Part shown: piece by piece, positions 51,573-60,797 of the stretch | Position numbering within the stretch: position 1 is the first letter of the stretch | Layout of the letters: each line of letters begins with the position of its first letter | DNA from: Phytomonas francai | Taxonomy: Eukaryota; Euglenozoa; Kinetoplastea; Trypanosomatida; Trypanosomatidae | Length of the DNA stretch: 64,000 bases | Direction: 5' to 3' | Assembly (NCBI GenBank): GCA_001766655.1 | Contig: MJCC01000010.1 | Location: forward strand, 266,589-330,588 | The notes under the pieces: model-generated | Seen by the model: only the letters and a program-made list of their open reading frames with translations | Databases searched by the model: none | What the model was told of the DNA's origin: nothing | Translations under genes and position numbers: made by a program

Positions 51573-52880
51573 TCACTTATGTCTAGATACTATTATACAG
51601 TGGTATTTTGGTTCCTTCAATAGGCAAAGATGCAGCTCGTCCGGGGCCGTATTCGACGTTACTAGAAAGCTCGGCTTGAAAGAAGAAACAAACTTCGAAA
51701 CTTGTGTAGCTGCACTTCGTACGGTAGGTTGAGGATTAGCTTTGGTGGGCTTTAGTGTACAGATAGAAACCAAAGGTAAGGCCTCGTTAGACACGGTTGT
51801 TTTGACCTCCTCTTTTGAATAATTCCCAGCGTCTACTTCCACGTTATTGTTCGCATCTCTAACATCTTGTTCCTTTGCATCGTTCTCGGGTTCAGCCTTC
51901 TGCGGCTGCTCTTTGTTCAAAATACTCTCAAAGGTCTGGGTGTATTGCGCCACCCGCGAAGGGCCTGCGCTTGGCTCCACCACAAGCGTTACAGCGATGA
52001 TATCGTTAAAGTGTTGCGGGGCCTCCTGCGGTGCAGCATCGCTCTGCGCGCGGCGCCGCTGAAGCGCGTAGTTCACGGCATCCACCCCGGCCTGTAGCTG
52101 CTCCTCAGCGTTCCCACCGCTGTCATCGTCCTGCGCCATCACGGGGATGATCACCATGTAGAAGACCCGCGCCGTACTCGCACGCAGCGTGAACCCGTTT
52201 GCCTTGATGAAATAAAGGCAAAAGTCCTTTTTGAGCTTCAGGACCTGCTTTGCCACTGCACCAACTCGCAACAGCTTTCCCTCAGAAACATTTCCAGCCC
52301 CCAGGAGAATTGTGTTGGTGTTGTATTGCTGTGCGTGTGCGGCAGCATACGTCGCAACGGCCGCCGCATCCTCGTATTTCCCTTCAGCATCTTCACCCGT
52401 AGCAACGGACGACGACACGCCCAAGCCTGAGAGCAGCGAGGTCACCATTTTATAGTTCAGTTTCCCCGCAAGCATCTTGTTTTTTTGAATAGCCGTCAGG
52501 GTGTTATGAATCACTAGAAAGCTAGGGAGGGATACCTGAGGCTTGTTCATGTTTTGTTCCTCTCCATTGTTGAAATTCGTCAGGTCCATGAACGAACCAT
52601 CACTACTACCTTGCGTGCACATTAACAGGGCGCGCCGCACGACCTCATCTGAATTTAGCACTGCCGATGACGCCACCCCGCTGTGAAGGTGGGCTCCCCC
52701 CCCAACGTTGGTGGCCGCATCATTGTTTCGAAGTAGCGCCTCCTTGTTGCCGCAAACGTGCACGAGCACGAGTTCTGTCCCCTCATGCCCCCGAAGCAGC
52801 ATCCCCGGGAATCCGGCAAACATCACTGCCTTGATGGAACTCTGAAATCCATCACACAAAACTACTAAACTAGTGAGCAT
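51573..52880 (-). CDS. universal-stress-protein-like (HUP-fold) protein
   Basis: 435 residues. The start, TSLVVLCDGFQSSIKAVMFA, looks like the first strand and helix of a USP-type domain. Residues 187-215 (YNTNTILLGAGNVSEGKLLR, then VGAVAKQVL) resemble the family's G-x2-G-x9-G(S/T) nucleotide-binding loop in spacing. Strands around LVLVHVCGN and DFCLYFIKA fit the Rossmann-like fold. Insertions and a Glu/Asn-rich linker enlarge it, and a second, less clear domain ends with LHLCLLKEPKYHCIIVSRHK. Binding of ATP, typical for one USP class, is possible but unproven. The assignment rests on pattern only; function unknown. Confidence 0.6.
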   Translation of the reverse strand: MLTSLVVLCDGFQSSIKAVMFAGFPGMLLRGHEGTELVLVHVCGNKEALLRNNDAATNVGGGAHLHSGVASSAVLNSDEVVRRALLMCTQGSSDGSFMDLTNFNNGEEQNMNKPQVSLPSFLVIHNTLTAIQKNKMLAGKLNYKMVTSLLSGLGVSSSVATGEDAEGKYEDAAAVATYAAAHAQQYNTNTILLGAGNVSEGKLLRVGAVAKQVLKLKKDFCLYFIKANGFTLRASTARVFYMVIIPVMAQDDDSGGNAEEQLQAGVDAVNYALQRRRAQSDAAPQEAPQHFNDIIAVTLVVEPSAGPSRVAQYTQTFESILNKEQPQKAEPENDAKEQDVRDANNNVEVDAGNYSKEEVKTTVSNEALPLVSICTLKPTKANPQPTVRSAATQVSKFVSSFKPSFLVTSNTAPDELHLCLLKEPKYHCIIVSRHK

Positions 52881-53468
52881 TGCTTCTGTTTGGGATCCCC
52901 GCTTTTTTTAAAAAAAGGTAAACTAGACTGAAGGTGCCTTCTTTGTGGTGTCGCAACAAATGTGTGAAAAGCGGTAGCGGAGTTTGGGTTGTTGCTACTA
53001 TGGTTGTAATGAACACGAGTGTAGAGATTAGAAAAATGCGATATTTGAATTTATTATTTTATTTGAATTTATATTTCCAACATAACGCAGAGCGTTTCAG
53101 ATGGATTGCTTTCCAAACTCAACAGGATTAAAGAAAAGCCGTGCATGCTCTTCATCAATATGTTTCTATTAATGTTCCACAGGTTTTCTATGAAGGCAAT
53201 GCAAAAAGACTCGAACAATTGATGAAAGATAGGAATTCCCTCAAGTCTCATGAAGCTTGCTCCATCAAGAGGAATGCATCTTAAAAGAGATTGGATTACT
53301 TACTAAACGCAAGGGAAAGTACTCAGAAAATAGAAGAACCAACCATACTCAAAAGAGATGGTGATTAAAGCAGGTGGTGACATGTGCCAAACGCGAGGTG
53401 AGAAGAATACAGTGCTAAAAAAAAAAAAAGAATCCCATTCCCTTTTGGCTGTACACAACTGCGTCAGA
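52881..53468. other. 0.6-kb spacer
   Basis: AT-rich. The short minus-strand frame at 53069-53251 looks like chance. No gene recognised. Confidence 0.4.
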
Positions 53469-56400
53469 TCAGAATGATACTTCTCTCGGTGTGGGTGCTA
53501 TATAGACCCATCCCGACTTATCAAGGGACGGAAGATTCTTCGCAGCTTCCTTCTCTTTCCAAATCTCACGCATAATTTCATACAAAGCTTTTGTGTCGAG
53601 GGAGCAATACTCCAGAAGCTGGATGCGAAGCCGGCTCCATACCTTTTCACGCACCTCCTTCGGCACACAGGTACGAGCAGCAGCATTGTCTGCAGAATTG
53701 TTACCCGAACCATTAATACCGGAGAGGTTTCTAAGAGGTTGTGCAGCCGCCATGCTGCGCCTTAGATCCTGAATCGTCCCGCCGCCTTCTTGGTGATACC
53801 ACAACCGGTAGACGCCCATGGCGTTCTCACCCTTTTGCTCATCTTGCCGAGCCCCATTCTCGCTGCCACCTATGAGTTCTCCCTCCATGTTATCTACGTC
53901 CTCTGCCTCGCTGCCAAACACACCGTACTGAAAGTCAGGGCACAGCGCAGGGAGCACCTTTTTGAGCGAGTTCGAGCCGTGCGCGTTCGGGTGAATAAAG
54001 CCCTTCTTGATTAGGTCAATCGTGTCAAGAAAGTAAAAGCCCTTGATTTCCTCCTTGAAGCGTTCCTCGAGCTGTCCCAGCTTCTCTAGACAGGACTTCT
54101 CGAAGGAGCTAAAGTGTGCGATAAAGCACCCATCGTAAGGCGTCAGGGGCCCCTCCAATGGATTGTCTTTGGTAATTTTGGGTGCTTTCTTAGCGGCCCG
54201 CCTTCCTTTGCCCTTTACCACCGTCACCACTTCCTCTTCCGCCAATTTACCGGAGGCCTCCATCGCCATGCGCTTTTTTTCTCGTTCCAGCTTCACAACC
54301 CGCATAAGTTCCGCGATCAGATGCGGGCGCGGGTCCTCGTTTGGGGAGTAACCCTTACCGAAGTGCAGAAAGTCGTAGTGGGTGGGCGTCTCGGTGAGGA
54401 AGTCCTCCTGGAAGACATCCAGCGAGAACTGAAACGGGACGGAATTGTAGGCGGTGACCTTTTGAAACGGTGGCAGCGCGAACTGGGAGGCCTCGAAGTC
54501 GATGATGAACATCGGGTACCGGACCTTGGCGAAGAACTTGTCGATCTCCTTCGCGTTGATGGCGATATGGCCCTCCGCGGTGGCCTTGACGTAGCGCAGC
54601 TGCGGCGCCGTGAGCTTGATGTGGCCGCACTTGTACTGGTGCAGCACATCGCGGATGGTGCGCAGCCCCTCCCCCCACCACCCCACCTTCCGCCCCACCG
54701 AGGTCGAGGGGAGGGTGAAGAGGTGATTATCGCACGCCTTGATCGGGTTCGCGACCTTCCGCGGCAGGCACATCCCCTCCACGAAGAACGGGCACGCGTC
54801 GCCTCGCGAGCAGTGCGCGCCGATGCTTGCCGAGAAGACGGGGGCGGCGCTGCTGGCGGGNNNNNNNNNNNNNNNNNNNNNNNNNNNNNNAGAGCGCGTC
54901 CGCGGCGGCGGGGCCGACCCCCTTTCCCGGGCTCTTCTTCGCCGCCCCGCGCTTTCCGGGCTTCGCGGCCGGCTCCGGCGGCGGCGCGGAGGCCGCGCGG
55001 ACGAGGCCGTCGGGCGCCGCACGCGAAAACGCGAGCCAGCGGGGCACCTGCGCGGGGTCGGCGAACCGCTCGACGAGCGGGAGGGTGTGGTGCCGGAGGA
55101 GGGCCCGCATGAGCTGCTGCTGCGCCTGGAAGAGCGCGAGCTCGCCGGTCTCTTTTTGACGGACGCCGCGCGGGCTGCGGGGGTTCGCGAAGGGGTCGGA
55201 CCGTGGGAGAGCCTCGACCATCGCGCGGTACGCGGCCTGCACGGCGGGCGCGAAGCGCGTGAGGTTCGGCAGCTCGAAGGCGCCCGCGCAGCTGCCCGGG
55301 TGCGCCGGCTTGAGCTGCTGCCTGCCGTCCGCCTGCAGGAGCTCGTCGAGGGAAAGGCGCTGGACGAACTTCACCAGGCGCGGCGGATCGCAGTCGAGGA
55401 GGGTGACCGGCCCGGGAAAGAACTGGCGGATGTGCAGCACGCCGCTCCGCTTGAGGTCGATCGGCGCGATCGCGTGCGCGGTGTGCTCGAGCACGTTGCC
55501 TTTCAGGTTCTCCTCCGTGATGGCGCCGAGGTCGATGTTGAGAAACCGCTTCCGTAACGAGATCGGGATGTGCGGCTGCGTGATCGAGTGCAGGAAGGCG
55601 AGGGCGGAGAAGTGGATTCGCTGCAGGATCTGCCCCGTGCGGGCGGGGGTCGCGAGGGGGTCCATGATAGCCTGCGCCTCGAGAATAACCCACTGATTAT
55701 CTTTTGGGCGATACCGCAAGACTAACGGCCGCGCACACAGCAGCATCGGATGGGGCGTGCTCGCGTGATTATCAGAGCTATCTCTGGTGTTGCAGCCGAA
55801 GGGCGCTAAAAAAGCTGGTCTATGAATCGTTAATGAGGGGGCTTGCTCCCTCAAGGAGGCGTAGGTTGTTTCGAAGTAGTTAACAATGACATTTTCTGTG
55901 TGTTGGGCAGCCTCAACAAGGCCATGATCCGATATCACGATGGCTTTGCTACCGAATTGAAGGCGATCCCACTGCCGCGCGAGCTCGTTGAAGCCGGCGG
56001 AGTCGTCCAAGAAGACTGAGTCGCCAATCGAGGCCTCTGGAAGCAAGTCCGGCCGCTGCTGAAAAAGGTAGAACTTCTTCGGGCATACTAGCGAAGCCGC
56101 AAGGCTCCGGTGCGTGATGCGGGGTGTTCCCACGACCGATAGGGGCTCCTCTTCGCTATTCGAAACGCCGCGCAGCTCCGACCCCGGTGGTCTGGCGATG
56201 GTTTCGTCCAAATCCGCAAACGGAGCCGTGGCGGCACGCACCACGTTTACTATTCTGCTCAGCGTCTGGTCCTTCCCTGAAGTGCCCTCGCTGAAGTTCG
56301 TGGAGCCAGGTGGAATGGAATTGAGGACAGGTTTCACGGGGGGGATACTGGTTGCCTTGCCTCGATACGCTTTGGCAGTATTCCCTGCCACTTTTGAGCG

Positions 56401-56481
56401 TATCGCCGATGCTGCAGGAATGGCTTTGAGGGTCTTGCAAGCAGTTGGGGCTACGGCTGAGGCTATCTTTCGAGTGTACAT
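53469..56481 (-). CDS. DUF2779-family nuclease with mitochondrial-type presequence, split by an assembly gap
   Basis: About 1000 residues read through a 30-N gap (54861-54890); the coding phase changes across it, so its true length is not 30. The N-terminus has no acidic residue for about 60 residues and looks like a mitochondrial presequence. The first half has ITHRSLAASLVCPKKFYLFQ, like the Cas4/DUF2779 start with a Cys, and the beta-strand NQWVILEAQAI where active PD-(D/E)xK enzymes have E-x-K. The second half has C-x5-C-x7-C (HCSRGDACPFFVEGMC), then a DEDD-type exonuclease-like domain: PMFIIDFEASQFALPPF, FIAHFSSFEKSCLEKL, GSNSLKKVLPALCPDFQY and LEYCSLDTKALYEI. These match DUF2779, known mainly from bacteria. 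An organellar DNA or RNA nuclease is likely; the substrate is unknown. Confidence 0.75.
54861..54890. other. assembly gap (30 N)
   Basis: A run of 30 N inside the GC-rich core of the DUF2779 gene, with a coding phase change across it. Confidence 0.98.
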
Positions 56482-57354
56482 TCTATATAGTTGATATATA
56501 TATCTATCTCTCTATATATTAGTTCTATGAAATTGCGCCCCGAGAACTCTCGTCACGGAGTTAGCAATAAGGTTCAAGGGTCCTTCTTACGAAGTTGTCA
56601 GCTATTCTATTATTCACTGTGTTCCTGAAGAATAGATCAATGTTGCTCCCTTAAAAGGATTTATAAACACAGCACTGGTGTTGCGCTGTAAAGGGAAGAA
56701 AAACAGCAGTAGGACAATGAAAAGGCATAAGCTAGGGGCAAGACCGAGGGGTTGACTTCCTGCAAAAGTGAAGCTCTTAAGGGAAAGGGATAAGAAAAAT
56801 CAGCCAAGTAAAAGTGAAAGACAACCCAAGCAGTTACTCCGTATAAGTTAAATCACATGTCTTCCGTCCTTTTGGTCCCCAAAGCAACGTATGGGATTGC
56901 GCTTTTTACCTTAATTACATCTAATGCTTTATACAAGTTCGCAAGGGTATTTGGTAATTAAATAAGTCAAAATAGTTGTGCAATTCATTGCTATAACAAA
57001 ATACCGTAAAATAGCAAGCTCTTGCTGACAATGAAGTTAGGTTTGCATATTTTAGGGAAATTAGTAAAAAGCGATAGGTGAGGGGAGGGGAGGGCAAACA
57101 ATTCTAATCACCACTGATGCAAAGTTAAAAATATTGTAATAGGTGTAGATCAGGAAAGCAGCGGGTGGTGCTTGAAAATACAGACAAGCCCACCATCGTG
57201 ACATCTTTTCTCTCACAATATATGGTCGCATTCTCCGTTTCTACTCCAAAGAGTCGCACACTCCGGAAACGCTCACAGTGTTCATTCAACCAACATTTTT
57301 ATCCTTAATGGGATTCTTTTTTACATATAAACACTTTCTTACCATAGTCTATCC
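56482..57354. other. 0.87-kb spacer
   Basis: AT-rich, starting with an AT/CT repeat (56492-56520). No gene recognised. Confidence 0.4.
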
Positions 57355-58245
57355 TTAGTAGCGCGAACCATGCCTATTACACCGCACCTGCCCCGTGCAC
57401 AAGAGAATCTCGGAGTTTAGTAAGCCTTCTGCAGAGTTCAGTATTTGAACTGGAGTCACGTTTATGATGTCGTTCTGAGAATCCAAGTCCATCTTATTCA
57501 TTAGGCGATTCAACTTCTGCTCCAACTCGTCGATTCTAGCTTCTTTTGCAGCGTTAGCCTTTACTTGAATAGAGAGTTCCCAAAACAACAATGACGCTAA
57601 CACAAAGTATGCTAGCAATTCGATCAACAAATCCACCCCTGCACTTACTAAACGCTCCTCGGGGAATGGCGAAAGAAACGTAACTCGGAATACAGCCCAC
57701 GCGCTCTGATACGATTTATGTATAAAGATGCGGGCAGCACCCCCAGCGAGGATCCTTGGGTTTACAAAGATTTTACTGTCGTAGGTGTCGGATTCCTTTG
57801 GCCGGGGGCCATGGGTAAGAACCTCAAGAAGTGAGCGCGACCGTGGTGTGGCACTGGCAATCACGTTCACCGCTTTTTTGGCTTTCATCCCTTGGGGGAT
57901 GTCTAAATCATTTCTCGCGATGACCTCACTCCTCTGCGCCGCCTTACCCCTTGAGGGGGACTCGCCGCCAAGCTTCCCCGTTTCCGACTCCAGATTAGGC
58001 ACCGTATCCGCAACCTTCGGATTCCCAGCTGCTTTTTGTTCACTTTCGGACTGTCTGCGCATTTCGTTATCTGACCACTCCGTGATAACTCCAGAGAGCC
58101 CTAAGGATATCCGGCCTAATCCAATACACATTTTGTGCGTTATGCCACGCTTTGCATTAGCTTTCGCAATAACATGTTTAGCCATCGGCTTCGTGAGTTG
58201 CCTAATCCCAAGAAAGATAAATTTGAAAACAGGAAGGGGTGCCAT
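57355..58245 (-). CDS. OPA3: OPA3-like mitochondrial protein
   Basis: 296 residues. The N-terminus PVFKFIFLGIRQLTKPMAKH matches the start of OPA3 (PMAKLLYLGIRQVSKPLAN). The second conserved part near residues 180-250 has a hydrophobic segment (LLIELLAYFVLASLLFWEL), followed by a coiled coil (KEARIDELEQKLNRLMNKM), as in OPA3. OPA3 is a mitochondrial membrane or matrix-associated protein linked to organelle shape; mutations cause optic atrophy in people. Here the two parts are separated by about 110 disordered residues, making the protein longer than human OPA3 (about 180). The family call rests on both ends; the precise role in kinetoplastids is unknown. Confidence 0.82.
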   Translation of the reverse strand: MAPLPVFKFIFLGIRQLTKPMAKHVIAKANAKRGITHKMCIGLGRISLGLSGVITEWSDNEMRRQSESEQKAAGNPKVADTVPNLESETGKLGGESPSRGKAAQRSEVIARNDLDIPQGMKAKKAVNVIASATPRSRSLLEVLTHGPRPKESDTYDSKIFVNPRILAGGAARIFIHKSYQSAWAVFRVTFLSPFPEERLVSAGVDLLIELLAYFVLASLLFWELSIQVKANAAKEARIDELEQKLNRLMNKMDLDSQNDIINVTPVQILNSAEGLLNSEILLCTGQVRCNRHGSRY

Positions 58246-59478
58246 CGCCTTTTACGACAACCGTAGCCTACACTAGATTTAGTCTTGCTTTTCTGCTCTC
58301 TATTTTTGAACTAAATTGTCTTGTAGAAAAAAAAGGATAGACACGGAAGGATAAAGACATAATAACCGGTCACTGCGGGGAAAAGACGAGGAAGGAAAAT
58401 GAGAAAAAGTCATTACGATGAGTGACATTTTTAGATCTGCACCACTGCTTCTTCAGCATCACCATTTCACGGTATCAGACTAAAACTAATTTTCTCTAAA
58501 AAACATTCTTTACCTCTCTCCCTTACTAGAGTTCCAATATTCCAAATTGGGAATTTTCATACCATTATATCGATAGTTGGTGTACATTGAAATATATATA
58601 TATATAAATTAATCAAAAACAGAAAAGCAAAACATAACAATCGTTTGACCGGCTTTCCTTCACTACTCGCAAGATCATTTTACACCTTGAGAATCATAAG
58701 CGGGCATCTTTTTTTCTACGTTTCGTATGCTTTCCTTTTCTTCTTCCCATGCTTCAAATTACCAATTCACATTTTCTTAGCCATAACAATGCTCGAGAAA
58801 GATTCTTTAACTTGAAGCTTCTAAAAAATTAGCACGCGTTAATCTATTTTCCCCTTTTTTTCTGATTCTATCTGAAAATTGGACACCACTAGAATATATA
58901 TCCACAGAACACAATTGCCCAGAACTTAAATTGACATAAAGATCCATATTCACTATGCATGCCTAAAAATTGTATGTATATATCGTCGATATCTCAACGT
59001 TAATTTATGCGCCTAAAGCCAGAGTGCAATATTTTTCCCTTTTAGCATAGCGTAGACTGTACCGATTAAATGAATGAATGCGTATATGCTTCTTCCTATT
59101 TAGTCAAAATAGGTGATGCATGTAGAACAAATTAGTTCGTATGTTCTGTGTGCCTTGCAGTAAATGATCAGCTTACACATGTAATTTGAATAGGTTTTTT
59201 TTTATAAGAAAAAAATACAAAGTAACCATTATATAAATGTAAACCTGCATAAAAGACCCCTCATACATCTTTCTCCTTTTAAATGAGAGGTAACACCTAT
59301 GAATTGTTCGTGTCTTATAAAGAATTCTGAGTGAGGAAATTAGAGCCGGCGCAAGCGCCTATGACACGGATACAATACCAACCATAACAGGCAAAATCGA
59401 TCCTTAAACCTACACACTTTTATTTGACTTTTTCCCTTTTTCTTATTTTTCTTGCGTGTCGGGGTCGGTGGGGCTCCT
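58246..59478. other. 1.2-kb AT-rich spacer
   Basis: No gene found. AT simple repeats occur near 58590-58606. It holds the 3' end of the 14-3-3 mRNA and 5' end of the OPA3 mRNA. Confidence 0.4.
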
Positions 59479-60240
59479 TTATTCAAGCTCCTCCATCGCG
59501 GTTCCGTCGTCCGGGCTCTCGGGGTGGGCGTCCTCGGTCCAGAGCGCGAGGTTATCGCGGAGGAGCTGCATAATCAGCGCCGCCTCCTTATGCTGCTCCT
59601 CGTCGAGGACCTTGGGCTCGCGGAGGGCGTGCTCGAAGGCCTCGCGGGCGAGCTGGCAGCCCATGTCCGGCCGCTTCAAAATCTCGTAGTAGAGGACGGA
59701 GAAGTTCAGCGCGAGGCCGAGCCGCACGGACGAGGTCGCCGGCAGCGTCCCGACGTGCTCGGAGGCGAGGGTGTAGGCCTCCAGCGCGAGGTTCTTCTGC
59801 GCCTCCGAGCTCGCCTCGATCTCGGCGTAGTAGCGGTGGTAGTCGCCCTTGAGTTTGTAGTAGTAGACCTTGCTCTCGTCGTCGTCGGCGGCGGGGATGA
59901 GGTACTTGTCCGCGAGCTCCAGCACGTCCGCGCAGATCTCCGCCAGCTCCTTCTCCACCTGCTTTTTGAAGCCCTTGATCAGGTTGAGGTTCTTCTCCTT
60001 CTTGGCCTCCTCCTTGAGTTCGAGGGAGGTGATACTACGCCAGCAGGAGCGACGACCGCCAATGATGTTCTTGTAGGCAACGGAGAGTAGGTTGCGCTCC
60101 TCACGGGAGAGATGAGGATCAAGCCGAACGGCGCGCTTCATGCACACCAAGACTTCATCATAGCGTTCGCACTGTTCGGCGAGCTTGGCAGTAAGGATGA
60201 GGTGCTCACGCTTATCGGAAATGAAAAAACCGGCTGACAT
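59479..60240 (-). CDS. 14-3-3 protein
   Basis: 253 residues covering the full 14-3-3 fold of nine helices. Conserved blocks are NLLSVAYKNIIGGRRSCWRS, VYYYKLKGDYHRYYAEI with the phosphopeptide-binding Arg-Tyr pair, LGLALNFSVLYYEIL, and the helix ending LLRDNLALWTED. It binds phosphoserine/threonine motifs of client proteins in the cytosol. Trypanosomatids encode two diverged 14-3-3 isoforms that can form heterodimers; which one this is cannot be settled. The C-terminal acidic tail (AHPESPDDGTAMEELE) is typical. The first two-thirds on the plus-strand map (3' part of the gene) is markedly GC-rich, the 5' end less so. The ATG at 60240 is the natural start. Confidence 0.93.
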   Translation of the reverse strand: MSAGFFISDKREHLILTAKLAEQCERYDEVLVCMKRAVRLDPHLSREERNLLSVAYKNIIGGRRSCWRSITSLELKEEAKKEKNLNLIKGFKKQVEKELAEICADVLELADKYLIPAADDDESKVYYYKLKGDYHRYYAEIEASSEAQKNLALEAYTLASEHVGTLPATSSVRLGLALNFSVLYYEILKRPDMGCQLAREAFEHALREPKVLDEEQHKEAALIMQLLRDNLALWTEDAHPESPDDGTAMEELE

Positions 60241-60797
60241 TCTTTTTCCTTTTAGTTTAGGAGAACTTATGGAAGTTTATTTATTTATGTTCAGTGAAAT
60301 TCGACGAATACGCTGAAACGTTCTGATATGAGCGAAAGTAGCAATAAATACGAATACGTATGCTTCACGGTATCAAAAAATCGGAAATAAGGGTAAAAGT
60401 AAAATGGTGAAGGGAACCAGAACAAATTGAGAAGGAGCATAACCATCAGATGGGGATTGTATAACAATAGCATTAACTCCAAGTTCGCAAAGAATTAAAA
60501 TGAATACTCCATGCGTAAAAAGGAGAGAAATGTTTGGAGAAGATGGCAATGATTGGATATCATTTTCATGAATTCCCTCTGAGCAGTAAAAAACAAAATG
60601 AAACATAAAAGTCTGAACAAAGCAAACAACCTAGGTCTGGCTGTTATAAACAAGAGTGCGATTTATAAAATATTAGAAAAGGAAAATAGGATAATAATCT
60701 GATGTTTGATGAAGAAAAAATAAGAAAAAAAAATGTCACTATCCTGTCAGGGGACGCTCCCCCCCCCCCCCTGTTAAAAAAAAAAAGAAATCGAAGA
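60241..60797. other. 0.56-kb spacer
   Basis: AT-rich, with a C-run (60759-60771) just downstream of the next gene's stop in transcript direction (poly-G in the RNA). No gene recognised. Confidence 0.4.
60759..60771. repeat. 13-base poly-C run
   Basis: An uninterrupted C-run followed by an A-run, 26 bases beyond the stop of the polo-box-like gene. Confidence 0.9.
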
